A stretch of DNA of 64,000 nucleotides, from NCBI RefSeq assembly GCF_900129615.1, contig NZ_FQWI01000010.1, positions 79,720 to 143,719 of the forward strand, read 5' to 3'. This DNA is from Pectobacterium carotovorum (GTDB lineage: Bacteria; Pseudomonadota; Gammaproteobacteria; Enterobacterales; Enterobacteriaceae). A model generated the notes under the pieces. That model was given only the letters and a program-made list of their open reading frames with translations, made no database searches and was not told where the DNA came from. Shown here piece by piece: positions 8,890 to 18,690 of the stretch; the first letter of the stretch is position 1, and each line of letters opens with the position of its first letter. A program made the translations under genes and the position numbers.

Positions 8890-9777
8890 ATGACCTTATT
8901 TTCCCATCGCTCGCCATCATTTTTACCTGTATTGCTCATCATTATCTCGATGCTTTCTATCCAAAGTGGTGCCGCTCTGGCCAAAAGCCTGTTTCCGCTC
9001 ATTGGAGCCACTGGCGTCACAGCACTGCGTCTGGGAATTGGTACGATCATTCTGTGCATCATCTTCAAGCCGTGGCGGATGCGATTTAGCAGTAACCGCC
9101 TGCCGCTGCTGGTGTATGGCATGACACTAGGTGGGATGAACTTTCTGTTTTACCTCTCATTACAAACGGTGCCGCTCGGCATTGCTGTCGCACTGGAATT
9201 CACCGGCCCGCTTGCCGTTGCTATGTTAGCCTCACGTAGACCGATTGATTTTCTATGGGTTTTTCTGGCCGTTGCTGGGCTATGGTTCTTATTGCCGCTG
9301 GGCCACAATATCGGCAATGTTGACTTAACGGGTGCGGCTTGCGCCGTGGGTGCTGGTGCCTGTTGGGCGCTCTATATCCTGTTTGGGCAAAAAGCGGGAG
9401 CAAATCATGGGCCGGGAACCGTCGCTATCGGCTCCTGCATTGCCGCGCTGATTTTCTGCCCTATTGGTGCGTATTACGCCGAAAGCACGCTGTTTTCGCT
9501 CTCTATACTCCCGCTCGGTATTGCCGTCGCCATCCTGTCCACCGCGCTTCCTTATTCTCTGGAAATGGTGGCATTGACCCGTCTGCCCGCCAGAACGTTC
9601 AGCACGCTGATGAGTATGGAACCCGCTATTGCGGCCCTCTCCGGGATTCTTTTTCTTGGCGAACATTTATCGTTTATTCAGTGGATGGCGCTGATCTTTA
9701 TTATCATCGCATCAATCGGCGCAACGCTGACAATAAAACCTGCAGGTGGAGCCAAAGTAACGACTCAAGCCGAATGA
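8890..9777 (+). CDS. rhtA: Threonine/homoserine exporter RhtA
   Basis: From ATG 8890 the product is 295 aa, the same length as E. coli RhtA, and follows it closely: SIQSGAALAKSLFPLIGATGVTALRLGIGT, GMNFLFYLSLQTVPLGIAVALEFTGPLAVA and STALPYSLEMVALTRLPARTFSTLMSMEPA. It has ten predicted membrane helices arranged as two EamA repeats. RhtA exports threonine and homoserine across the inner membrane. An upstream in-frame ATG at 8842 would add 16 residues without family support. The 3' end overlaps the convergent P-loop gene by 13 bp. Gene order ompX-rhtA-dps matches E. coli, but here a kinase-like gene is inserted. Confidence 0.9.
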   Translation: MTLFSHRSPSFLPVLLIIISMLSIQSGAALAKSLFPLIGATGVTALRLGIGTIILCIIFKPWRMRFSSNRLPLLVYGMTLGGMNFLFYLSLQTVPLGIAVALEFTGPLAVAMLASRRPIDFLWVFLAVAGLWFLLPLGHNIGNVDLTGAACAVGAGACWALYILFGQKAGANHGPGTVAIGSCIAALIFCPIGAYYAESTLFSLSILPLGIAVAILSTALPYSLEMVALTRLPARTFSTLMSMEPAIAALSGILFLGEHLSFIQWMALIFIIIASIGATLTIKPAGGAKVTTQAE

Positions 9778-10316
9778 GTGTGTATTTCCTTGGGAACGTG
9801 TTGCAGAAAAGCTTCACATTCCCGAGGAGATCGCAAAGTAATAAAACGGATATGGCGATAGCGAGGATCGGCTAAATCCGCCAAATACCGTTTCCGGTTT
9901 CTTGAATAGGTTTTTATTGTCCAGAGGATAATTGAATCCCGACTAAGGAAACTGCGGAGAAAAGACTCTTTATTACCCGTGCCGCTCCAGAGCTCCTCTT
10001 TGCGCCATGCACGAAGATAGGCGCGCCGTACCGCCTGAAAAAGCGTGCGGGTAAAGCTGTAATCGACCCAAATCACGACATCAACATTGCGCCATTTGAT
10101 CTCACGGGTTCGATTATAGTTGCCATCCAGCACCCAGTTGTCAGGTTCCAGCGCGCTTTCAAGCCGTTGAAAAAAATCGGCATCCGCCCGTCCTTGCCAG
10201 TCTTTGAGCCAAAAAAGCGCATCCATTTCAATGTACGGTATAGCCAGCTTTTCCGACAAACAGCGAGCAAGCGTCGATTTGCCACTTCCACTGGTGCCAA
10301 TAATATTCACTCTCAT
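9765..10316 (-). CDS. P-loop nucleotide kinase-like protein
   Basis: 183 aa with a Walker A motif at the very N-terminus (GTSGSGKST, residues 7-15), followed by IPYIEMDALFWLKDW and WVLDGNYNRTREIKW, the pattern of the adenylate-kinase-like/shikimate-kinase-like proteins often annotated as DNA topology modulation protein FlaR. Arginine-rich helices (RRAYLRAWRKEELW) form the lid. Such proteins probably phosphorylate a small molecule, but the substrate is not known. It is cytosolic and monocistronic, with its 3' end running 13 bp into rhtA. Confidence 0.75.
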   Translation of the reverse strand: MRVNIIGTSGSGKSTLARCLSEKLAIPYIEMDALFWLKDWQGRADADFFQRLESALEPDNWVLDGNYNRTREIKWRNVDVVIWVDYSFTRTLFQAVRRAYLRAWRKEELWSGTGNKESFLRSFLSRDSIILWTIKTYSRNRKRYLADLADPRYRHIRFITLRSPRECEAFLQHVPKEIHTHSA

Positions 10317-10674
10317 TCACCACGACTCCTTTTACTCGCACACGCTATATTTTAAGAAGAAAACGATACATTTTAAGAGGGAAACGACGCTGTCATTCTA
10401 TTTAAGCAATAGCGGATAATAATCATTTTTATCTAACCAATGATGATATTTATCAATATATGACATGATGTTTCAATGGAAATTGAATATTACACTTACA
10501 TCACCGCAGCCACATTATTGGTATCAGATAAATCCTGACTACAAATACCCACACCATTGTTATGCTATAGCTATCCATTTGATAGGTGATTCTTTTCAAT
10601 ATTAATTTTTATCACTGCTATAATTAATCACATTGAACAGCAAGACTATCAATAATTAAAGAGAGGATACTATT
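10317..10674. other. dps: dps upstream region
   Basis: 358 bp, A+T-rich, between the divergent kinase-like gene and dps. TATGCTATAG at 10561-10570 resembles a sigma-70/sigma-S type -10 element about 100 bp before dps and may be part of its promoter. GAGAGGA before the dps ATG is the ribosome-binding site. No ORF is supported. Confidence 0.4.
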
Positions 10675-11178
10675 ATGCCTACCGCTAAACTCGTGAAATC
10701 AGTACCGTCCGAACTGCTTTACACTCGTAATGATTTGGATGATAGCGTTAAGACCTCGACGATCGCGCTGTTAAACCAACTGGTTGTTGATTTCATCGAC
10801 CTGTCATTGATTACCAAACAGGCGCACTGGAACATGCGCGGTGCAAATTTTATCGCCGTTCATGAAATGCTGGATGGCTTCCGCACCTCGATTATTGACC
10901 ATCAGGATACCATAGCTGAGCGCGTGGTGCAGATAGGCGGCGTTGCGCTGGGTACTGTGCAAGTCGTGGGTAAACAAACCTCACTGAAAAGCTACCCAAC
11001 CAATATCCATAGCGTTCAGGATCATCTGAAAGCACTGGCCGAACGCTATGCGATTGTTGCCAACAACGTACGCAAAGCCATTGGTAAAACGGAAGATGAG
11101 GCCTCTGCGGACATCCTGACTGCCGCATCACGCGATCTGGATCAGTTCCTGTGGTTCATTGAATCAAACATCGAATAG
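10675..11178 (+). CDS. dps: DNA-protecting ferritin-like protein Dps
   Basis: 167 aa, the normal Dps length. A lysine-containing N-terminal tail ([20 protein letters not shown]), which in Dps contacts DNA, is followed by the four-helix ferritin-like domain with the intersubunit ferroxidase residues: [21 protein letters not shown] and [14 protein letters not shown] carry the conserved His, His/Asp and Glu. Dps dodecamers oxidise Fe(II) with peroxide and compact the nucleoid in stationary phase or oxidative stress. A strong GAGAGGA site precedes the ATG and a terminator follows. Confidence 0.95.
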   Translation: MPTAKLVKSVPSELLYTRNDLDDSVKTSTIALLNQLVVDFIDLSLITKQAHWNMRGANFIAVHEMLDGFRTSIIDHQDTIAERVVQIGGVALGTVQVVGKQTSLKSYPTNIHSVQDHLKALAERYAIVANNVRKAIGKTEDEASADILTAASRDLDQFLWFIESNIE

Positions 11179-11206
11179 TCGGCGTTATCACCCCGTGAAC
11201 GCGTTC

Positions 11207-11230
11207 AAGGCTGCTTAGGCAGCCTTTTTG
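11207..11230 (+). terminator. dps: dps terminator
   Basis: GGCTGC-TTAG-GCAGCC followed by TTTTTG, 30 bp after the dps stop: a textbook intrinsic terminator. Confidence 0.88.
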
Positions 11231-11394
11231 CTGCCAGTATCCCGACTCAAGCCGCCCTCTTTTCTGGCATAACCCGCACAAACCACGCATTTTATCCGTT
11301 AAGACGCTCAAAAAATTAGCTTTTGCCCGTATTAATTGGCCATAACGCTAATCAACGGTTGTTTCCCTTCTGTAAATCAGTTAATCATAGCAGC

Positions 11395-11441
11395 GCCTTG
11401 CCTGAGCGAATCGGAGGTGAAAATTTCACCGCTAGCAAGGC
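11395..11441. repeat. Nested inverted repeats upstream of glnH
   Basis: An inner repeat GGTGAAA-A-TTTCACC (11416-11430) lies within an outer GCCTTGC (11395-11401) / GCAAGGC (11435-11441). It may be operator DNA or a foldable leader for the glnHPQ transcript. The rest of the 11231-11568 gap shows no ORF, and no sigma-54 (-24/-12) promoter was convincing by eye. Confidence 0.4.
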
Positions 11442-11568
11442 AATAAATAAAGCAACAGGTTAAGCACAGCGCAGGGTAACTGACTCAGGTTTCACTTTCG
11501 TACGATGTACTATGCTTAAAACGCCTGTAAAACAAAAAGCTCCCACAACTGCTAATAGGAAGGGTTTG

Positions 11569-12315
11569 ATGAAATCACTACTTAAGGCCTCTTTGGCTGC
11601 ACTGACGCTGATGATGAGCGTATCTAGCTATGCTGCTGAAAAAGAACTGATTGTCGCTACAGACACCGCTTTCGTCCCTTTTGAATTCAAACAAGGCGAC
11701 AAGTACGTCGGTTTTGACATCGACCTCTGGGATGCCATCGCTAAACAGCTCAACCTGAAGTACACCCTGAAGCCAATGGACTTCGGCGGCATTATTCCTG
11801 CACTGCAAACACGTAACATCGATCTGGCACTCGCAGGCATTACGATTACCGAAGAGCGCAAAAAAGCAATCGATTTCTCTGATGGCTATTACAACAGCGG
11901 CCTGCTGGTGATGGTCAAAGCAGACAACAACGACATCAAGGGCGAGCAGGATTTGGCAGGTAAAGTGCTTGCGGTGAAGAGCGGCACGGGTTCCGTTGAT
12001 TACGCGAAAGCCAATATCAAAACCAAAGATCTGCGCCAGTTCCCGAACATCGACAACGCCTACATGGAACTGGGCACCAACCGTGCTGACGCCGTGCTGC
12101 ACGATACGCCAAATATCCTCTACTTCATCAAAACCGCAGGCAACGGCCAATTTAAAGCGGTAGGTGATTCCATTAAAGCCCAGCAATACGGCATCGCGTT
12201 CCCGAAAGGCAGCAACGATCTGCGTGAAAAAGTGAATGGCGCCCTGAAAACACTGCGTGAAAACGGCACTTATGCTGAGATCTACAAGAAGTGGTTTGGC
12301 GTAGAACCTAAGTAA
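11569..12315 (+). CDS. glnH: Glutamine-binding periplasmic protein GlnH
   Basis: ATG 11569 is preceded by AGGAAGG at ideal spacing and gives 248 aa, the E. coli GlnH length; an in-frame ATG at 11512 is less likely. The signal peptide ([23 protein letters not shown]) is followed by a type II solute-binding fold: [48 protein letters not shown] and GTGSVDYAK. GlnH delivers L-glutamine to the GlnPQ permease. It is the first gene of the glnHPQ operon, 26 bp from glnP. Confidence 0.95.
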   Translation: MKSLLKASLAALTLMMSVSSYAAEKELIVATDTAFVPFEFKQGDKYVGFDIDLWDAIAKQLNLKYTLKPMDFGGIIPALQTRNIDLALAGITITEERKKAIDFSDGYYNSGLLVMVKADNNDIKGEQDLAGKVLAVKSGTGSVDYAKANIKTKDLRQFPNIDNAYMELGTNRADAVLHDTPNILYFIKTAGNGQFKAVGDSIKAQQYGIAFPKGSNDLREKVNGALKTLRENGTYAEIYKKWFGVEPK

Positions 12316-12341
12316 TTGCCGATTTAATCTGGAGATATTCC

Positions 12342-12997
12342 ATGCAGTTTGATTGGAGCGCCATTTGGCCTTCTCTGCCCCTCCTGATGGAAGGGGCAAA
12401 AATGACGTTGTTGATTTCTGTTCTGGGTCTGCTTGGCGGCCTGGTGATTGGCGTAGTCGCGGGTTTTGCCCGCGCCTACGGCGGCTGGTTTTCCAGCCGC
12501 ATTTCGCTCGTTTTTATTGAAATTATTCGCGGCACCCCGATTGTTGTGCAGGTGATGTTTATTTACTTCGCCTTGCCGATGATTTTCACATCCGTACGAA
12601 TCGACCCTTTTGCCGCCGCCGTCGTCACCATCATGATTAACTCTGGTGCTTACATCGCGGAAATCACCCGTGGTTCGGTATTGTCGATTCATAACGGCTT
12701 CCGTGAAGCAGGTCTGGCGCTTGGGCTGTCTCGCAGCGCGACGTTACGCCATGTGATTGCCCCACTCGCCCTGCGCCGCATGCTGCCGCCGCTGGGTAAC
12801 CAGTGGATTATCAGCATCAAAGATACGTCACTGTTTATTGTTATCGGCGTGGCTGAACTCACGCGTTCAGGCCAGGAAATCATCGCGGGCAACTTCCGTG
12901 CGCTGGAAATCTGGACTGCGGTTGCCATTATTTACCTGTGCATCACGCTGATCCTCAGCTTTATTCTGCGTCGTCTGGAAAGAAGACTTAAGATTAT

Positions 12998-13001
<4 letters not shown>
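12342..13001 (+). CDS. glnP: Glutamine ABC transporter permease GlnP
   Basis: 219 aa, five hydrophobic helices in the His/Glu/Gln/Arg permease arrangement. The EAA loop that docks the ATPase is visible as [32 protein letters not shown]. Sequence and length match E. coli GlnP. It sits in the inner membrane with GlnQ on the cytosolic side. The stop codon overlaps the glnQ start (ATGA), consistent with translational coupling. Confidence 0.95.
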
Positions 13002-13720
<719 letters not shown>

Positions 13721-13725
13721 TCAAC

Positions 13726-13750
13726 AAGGGGGCTTTCGCCCCCTTTCTCT
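13726..13750 (+). terminator. glnQ: glnHPQ terminator
   Basis: AAGGGGGC-TTTC-GCCCCCTTT followed by CTCTT, directly after glnQ and before the convergent M3 peptidase gene. It may also serve the minus strand, where the A-side reads TT after the stem. Confidence 0.85.
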
Positions 13751-13771
13751 TACTCGCAATGTCAGCGAACG

Positions 13772-15640
13772 TTATGCCTGCGAACGCGGATATTCTCGTT
13801 CAATAAACGCCGCAAAATCCTGACACATCTTCTCGTCGCTCTGTTCATTATCCGCTAGCACGCGACTGCCATCGACCACGCGAATACGTGCGCCCAGATC
13901 GAAATCCGCAGCAGGCTGAGGACGACACGTTGCCTGAGCCATGGTGCTTTCCGCCTGTTGCCAGGCTTCATCGACCGTTAGATTACAGGCCTGCGCTAGA
14001 TAAGCAGGATTGAAGCCCTCACCGGTCAGGCTACGCAGCGTATCGTCATGACTTACGCTATTGCCTGGATGCCAATAGTGTTGTGCCAAATCAGGGCCGA
14101 TAGCCGGGTTATCCGTCAGGTAGCCGTCACGCTGCAGGAAATAGCTGCGCGTCTGCTCCACCGCCATCAAAGCCAGCAGGTATCCCTGATAAGAACACGC
14201 CGACTCCATGGACAGAAGATGAGGGATCGCCAACGTCGGGCGCGGGCTACCGCTAATGCCCAAAATACGCTGCTCGGTGTCACGCGCCAGTTTCGTCATC
14301 GCCTCAGGCGTACGCGCTTCGTCGTCCCACGAATAGAGCTGCCACTCAAAATACGGCACCAGCAGGATGTGTCGCTCACTAAAGGCTCGCATTGGCTGCT
14401 GCGTGCTGATATCCGCACGGATCAATTCATCGGGAATCGTCTCTCCCTGCGCATTCTTTGCATAGCGTTTTAGCCAGTCGGCATCACCCAGCAGGCTGTC
14501 GCAGAACATGGATTGCGTTTCCGCATAAGCCATTGAGGTTGGAGGGAATTCCTGTGAAAAACAGGGTGCATTCTGCCGGATATTGGCAAAATGCGCGGCG
14601 TGCCCACCTTCATGGAACAGCGTATTAATGCCGCTGGCACCGCTGCCAATCTGATCCGGTTTTGCCAAACTGGTGAAATTAATCCGTGCAGGAACCCATT
14701 TTCCTTCCTGCACAAACGGCGGCACCGGGCCATGCATAAAGCCGTTCTCGTATTTACCTTTGCGCACCAGCAAATCGAGCTGCATTTCTGCACCGTTAAA
14801 CCCAATGCGCAAACGCTTAAAGCTGTTGATCCAACGCTCCAGCGACGCAGAGAAAGGGAAATAGGGATCGAGCTGGCGCGTCACATCGCCCGCGCTGGCA
14901 TAGCGAATATTCCACGGTTGCAGAGCATCCTCGCCCTTTTCATCCGCCAGATTTTTCAGGCTACGGGCATTCGCTTCACGCGTTTGTTCTTCAAAAGGAT
15001 CGAGGATGGCAAAAAGCTGCTCCGGCGTCATCCGCTCCGTCTTGTTGACCTTATAGTCAAAATAGTTGCGGTAGCCCATCTGACGGGCGAAGCGGTTACG
15101 CAATGAAATCAGCTCAGGGAAGCCATTCTGCAACAGCCACTGCTCAAGATCGCGCAGCGCCTGCTGGGAACTTTGGCGGTAGGCTTCGGTGTCATTGGTC
15201 GTCTGATTGGTCAGCAGCTCTCCGAGCGAAGCGGAAATCCGTTCCCCTTTGGCATCCAGATGCGTCATTTCATAGGATTTACGCTTAGCGTATAACGCAC
15301 TTTCGGCGGTGATGATTTCATCCATCAGCGCCTGAGCCTGCGGATCTTCAATCACATTGCAGTCAAAAAACCGATACCAGCCTTGCAAACCGTGCGACAG
15401 CGCCTGCTGTTGCTCATCACGCGGGCTGTTTTCCAGTGTCGCAAGATGGGTTCTGAGTTCAGCCAGACGCTGCGGCTGCGAAATAAAGCGCTTATAGGCA
15501 CTTTCTGCGGCGGAGAAACGCTCAGACACCTCATCGTTGCCTGTTCCCATATACAGTTGCCAAAACAGTTCTTCTTTCGCCTGATGAACCGCAAGATAGT
15601 CGCGATTCAAAGCGTTAAAATAGTCCGCTACCTGTTGCAT
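13772..15640 (-). CDS. M3-family zinc oligopeptidase
   Basis: From the start at 15640 (AAGGA six bases upstream) the product is 622 aa. The frame is open further upstream, but that would overlap ybiB. The catalytic HEGGHAAHF motif (HExxH) lies around residue 380, with the downstream glutamate of the third zinc ligand in the PTSMAYAETQSMF stretch, typical of thimet/PepF-type M3 peptidases. These cytosolic all-helical enzymes degrade short peptides. It is not Prlc or Dcp by sequence recall, but a shorter M3 relative found in several gamma-proteobacteria. It reads out of ybiB with an 85-bp gap, so the two may share a transcript. Confidence 0.85.
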   Translation of the reverse strand: MQQVADYFNALNRDYLAVHQAKEELFWQLYMGTGNDEVSERFSAAESAYKRFISQPQRLAELRTHLATLENSPRDEQQQALSHGLQGWYRFFDCNVIEDPQAQALMDEIITAESALYAKRKSYEMTHLDAKGERISASLGELLTNQTTNDTEAYRQSSQQALRDLEQWLLQNGFPELISLRNRFARQMGYRNYFDYKVNKTERMTPEQLFAILDPFEEQTREANARSLKNLADEKGEDALQPWNIRYASAGDVTRQLDPYFPFSASLERWINSFKRLRIGFNGAEMQLDLLVRKGKYENGFMHGPVPPFVQEGKWVPARINFTSLAKPDQIGSGASGINTLFHEGGHAAHFANIRQNAPCFSQEFPPTSMAYAETQSMFCDSLLGDADWLKRYAKNAQGETIPDELIRADISTQQPMRAFSERHILLVPYFEWQLYSWDDEARTPEAMTKLARDTEQRILGISGSPRPTLAIPHLLSMESACSYQGYLLALMAVEQTRSYFLQRDGYLTDNPAIGPDLAQHYWHPGNSVSHDDTLRSLTGEGFNPAYLAQACNLTVDEAWQQAESTMAQATCRPQPAADFDLGARIRVVDGSRVLADNEQSDEKMCQDFAAFIEREYPRSQA

Positions 15641-15725
15641 GCTATTCCTTCTCTCTTCAAATGACAGCCGTCTGGCTGCGTGAAGTGGCGCGATAAACGC
15701 GTCCGAATCCGCTCCGGCAAACCGA

Positions 15726-16694
15726 TCAGCCAAGGCGTTTTTTAATCGTGGCGACAGCCTGTTCCATTGTCGCCGCTTCACCGGCAGCAACTAAACAGCA
15801 CGCCAGTTGCAGACGGATCGCCTGCGGTATGGCAATTTCACCCGTCAGGCACTGTACCGTCCAGCGCGCCGTGGTTACGGCATCCTTTGCAATCGGCAAC
15901 GCATCAGGTGCAACACTGATATCCTGCCGAAGTTGCAGCACTTTGGTATTTTGCTGATGGATGAAATGAATTTCCGGGCAACGCTGCGGGTTGGCGTAAA
16001 CCTCGCCCTCCGTACCGTGCATCAAAAGCGCACGCCCGTTGATGTCATTAAAAAATGTCCCCACGCGGGAAACATACTCAGGGTGGGAAACGCTGGCGAC
16101 ACGCAGCGCGTCGCTTTCACCAAACGGCGTCGCCACCTTAGCCAGCGTGTGGCTACTGTTACGCACGCCCATACGCCAGCGCAGCTGTAGCTGGCGATCG
16201 ATAGCCGGACATAGCGTCGAAACTGGGATAAATACCGGACTGCCGTTATCAAGCTCCTGCTGAGCCTGCTCAGCACTTTCGGCAATCGTCACGCCAAGAT
16301 TACGCAAAATCTCGGCGCTGGTAACACGGGTCGGATCCTCGCTGACGCCGTGAACCACGACCGGAAAACCCAGTTTTGCCAATAGCAGCGCCAGCAGCGG
16401 CGTCAGGTTTGCCTGCTTCCGCGCCCCGTTATAGCTAGGAACCACGATGGGCATAGGAAAGCCCGCCGGCGGCGTCAGGCGCAGTACATGCTCGTTCATC
16501 GCCTGATAAAAACCCAACATCTCGGCTTCCGATTCGCCTTTGATGCGAAACGCAATCAACAGCCCACCGAGCTCCAAATCCGGCACGTCACCACGCAGCA
16601 TCGCGCTATACAGTTCATAAGCCGTTGCCTGATCGATATCACGCGCATGATTTTTCCCGCGCCCAACCTCTTTGATAATTTTGGTGTAATCCAT
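15726..16694 (-). CDS. ybiB: YbiB, phosphoribosyltransferase-fold nucleic-acid-binding protein
   Basis: 322 aa with the anthranilate-phosphoribosyltransferase (TrpD2) architecture: N-terminal helical domain (ATAYELYSAMLRGDVPDLELGGLLIAFRIKGES) and alpha/beta domain with VVPSYNGARKQANLTPLLALLLAKLG and VHGVSEDPTRVTSAEIL. E. coli YbiB lacks PRT activity and binds nucleic acid; it is encoded directly after dinG in an SOS-linked operon. Here dinG is 25.8 kb away on the same strand, with a tailocin and the protease island between them, so ybiB probably has lost read-through from dinG. Confidence 0.9.
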   Translation of the reverse strand: MDYTKIIKEVGRGKNHARDIDQATAYELYSAMLRGDVPDLELGGLLIAFRIKGESEAEMLGFYQAMNEHVLRLTPPAGFPMPIVVPSYNGARKQANLTPLLALLLAKLGFPVVVHGVSEDPTRVTSAEILRNLGVTIAESAEQAQQELDNGSPVFIPVSTLCPAIDRQLQLRWRMGVRNSSHTLAKVATPFGESDALRVASVSHPEYVSRVGTFFNDINGRALLMHGTEGEVYANPQRCPEIHFIHQQNTKVLQLRQDISVAPDALPIAKDAVTTARWTVQCLTGEIAIPQAIRLQLACCLVAAGEAATMEQAVATIKKRLG

Positions 16695-16803
16695 GTTGGC
16701 CTCTCATTTGCGGCGACACAGTAAAGAACTTATCAATGAAAATAACATGTTTACCGAGTTTCTGGTCACTCTGGCGCAGAGGAAATTGCTATCGCGCGGC
16801 TTT

Positions 16804-17379
16804 TTAGCCAGCGCCAGGAGCGCCATCCTTACCCCGCGCGGGAAAGTACTTATAGATGGTTTTTTCTGACACGCCGACAATATTCGCCACCTGAAGGCGC
16901 GTAGCCCCCGTCGCTAACATCGCCTCGGCTCGACAAAGCACATCTTGCGTCATAAGCCGTTTACGCCCGCCGATGCGCCCCTGCAACCGAGCGGCATCGA
17001 GTCCAGCCCGCGTGCGTTCGATAATCAGTTCCCGTTCCATCTCCGCCAGTGCGCTCATCACATGAAAGAAGAAACGACCGGCGGGGGTAGAAGTATCAAT
17101 ACTATCTGTCAGGCTGCGAAAATGAATGCCTTTAGCCTGCAATGCAGATACCAACTCAATCAAATCACGCACGCTGCGCCCTAGCCTGTCCAGCTTCCAT
17201 ACCATCAGCGTATCGCCACGCCGCAACCGCCTGATCGCCTTTTTTAACCCTGGCCGCTGTGCATTCTTCCCACTGGCGGTATCCTCAAAAATCAGCTCAC
17301 ATTCTGCGCGAATCAGCGCTTTTTTCTGTAATTCCGTATTTTGATCGGTAGTAGACACGCGCGCATAGCCAATCAGCAT
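16804..17379 (-). CDS. Site-specific DNA invertase (serine recombinase, Gin/Hin type)
   Basis: The start at 17379 gives MLIGYARVSTTDQNTELQKK, the canonical N-terminus with catalytic Ser9; the frame is open to 17400. The arginines of the active site are present (R7; KLDRLGRSVRDLI; MERELIIERTRAGL). The long E helix is followed by a C-terminal helix-turn-helix (RLQVANIVGVSEKTIYKYF) that binds the crossover sites. At 191 aa it has the Gin/Cin length. It lies just outside the invertible segment, next to the first crossover site at 17423, the usual place. Fis-dependent inversion of the tail fibre genes is the expected job, as known for carotovoricin Er and phage Mu. Confidence 0.92.
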   Translation of the reverse strand: MLIGYARVSTTDQNTELQKKALIRAECELIFEDTASGKNAQRPGLKKAIRRLRRGDTLMVWKLDRLGRSVRDLIELVSALQAKGIHFRSLTDSIDTSTPAGRFFFHVMSALAEMERELIIERTRAGLDAARLQGRIGGRKRLMTQDVLCRAEAMLATGATRLQVANIVGVSEKTIYKYFPARGKDGAPGAG

Positions 17380-17422
17380 TCGATAACCCAATGAAATCAT
17401 TGATTGTATTTTTATTGCGAGG

Positions 17423-17448
17423 TTCTCGCAAACCTCGGTTTGGGGGAA
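17423..17448 (+). promoter_or_regulatory. Invertase crossover site, invertase-proximal
   Basis: A 26-bp imperfect dyad with 12-bp halves around a TC dinucleotide: half sites TTCTCGCAAACC and GGTTTGGGGGAA. The AAACC-TC-GGTTT core matches gix/hix/cix sites. It lies in frame within the coding sequence (residues ANLG), so inversion joins the two fibre halves without a frame change. Confidence 0.88.
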
Positions 17449-18689
17449 ACCGTGACTCTTGCTGCCGGGGCTTTGGAAAAAGCCAAGAATGGCGCGGATA
17501 TTTCTGATAAAACTGCGTTTTACAACAATGTGACATTACGTGGCACGTTAGATGATGGTATGACCTTCGCCAGCTGCGATAAAGCGGGTGATTATGTTGT
17601 TGCGATAAACGATCCCAATACAGTTTCTGACATGCCTGTTTATAAAGGGCAGAAATTATACGGATATGGTGTGCTTCATGTTTTTCAGCACGGTAATTTC
17701 GTAGGACAAGAATATATTAATCATAGTGGGGATCACGCTTGGAGGCAGAAGTGGGATGATGGTATTAACTCACCTTGGGTTATTGCACTCAGTTCGTCAC
17801 GCGTACCGACAGCCGCTGATGTGGGGCTATAACAAAAACGGATGCCGATAGTCATTATGTTCATCAGGGGTCATCAGGTGTTATCTATCAGGACAGCGAC
17901 CTCGCATGGAATAGCCCTACCGGTGCGTATTTAAAAGATAACGGTACACACTCATCCCTAATTTGGCATATGGGGTTAAATACTGGTTCTGCATCAGCAG
18001 CTCAGTTTTATTTTGACTTTGCTAATGGCGGAATAAAATACCGAAGTTCTCGTGACCATCATGGTTTTGAAAAACCGTGGGCGCGTATTTATAGCGATCA
18101 GGATAAACCTACGGCTACTGATGTTGGTGCTGTGGCGAATGCTGTCGGCGCTATCGGCGCAAACCCATCCAGTACGGATGAATATTTATCTCAATTAGCT
18201 CAGCGACAAGAGATGGGGAGTAGAAGATTTGCTGACGGGGCTTGGAAAACACATATTTCCGTCCGTCACCTCGGCGGAACACCTGAAAACGGAGACTCCA
18301 ATAATACGTTGTATGGGTTTGCTATTATTGACGAGAATTTGCAGGCAAATTCATATGATATATCGATATACAAGCAAAGCAATGGTACGTGGCTTAAGCC
18401 CGTGCAGATCTACCACTCAGGAAATAAACCTTCTGCATCTGACATTGGTGCATTGACGTTAACAGAAGCTGATGCACGTTATTTAGGTAAAAGCGGCGGT
18501 ATTCAAGATGTTCGTTTAGGTGCTCTAAGTTCTGTTAATGCCTTCCGCGGCCCTGGTTTTGCAGATACTGCCGGGTATGTTATGACGGCAATAGTAAATC
18601 ACAACCATGATGATTACATTGATACTTTGTCCCGCAGGCCATTTCAGAAATTGGTCAATGGTACATGGCTAACAGTAGAGGTTGAATGA
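17437..18689 (+). pseudogene. Silent alternative tail-fibre C-terminal cassette, frameshifted
   Basis: Just after the crossover site the sequence encodes LGETVTLAAGALEK and continues parallel to the expressed fibre through SSRVPTAADVG. At 17825-17832 a single base is missing relative to the active copy (GTGGGGCTATAAC here against GTGGGTGCCATAAC there), giving an immediate TAA at 17830. The frame then resumes (TKTDADSHYVHQGSSG...) and stays open to 18689. The unique part, after about 18120, has no collar domain and ends in RRPFQKLVNGTWLTVEVE. If inverted, the fibre would stop about 130 residues past the joint unless the shift is bypassed or repaired. The first ATG of the 5' fragment is at 17404, outside the segment, and is probably irrelevant. 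Confidence 0.85.
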
Positions 18690-18690
18690 A

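Noticed and set aside
11578..12399. 273-codon frame antisense to glnH
   Set aside because: It mirrors the glnH coding strand, with no ribosome-binding site or recognisable domain.
17404..17832. Independent protein starting at ATG 17404
   Set aside because: The ATG lies outside the invertible segment and the frame is simply the 5' part of the silent fibre cassette, ended by the deletion.
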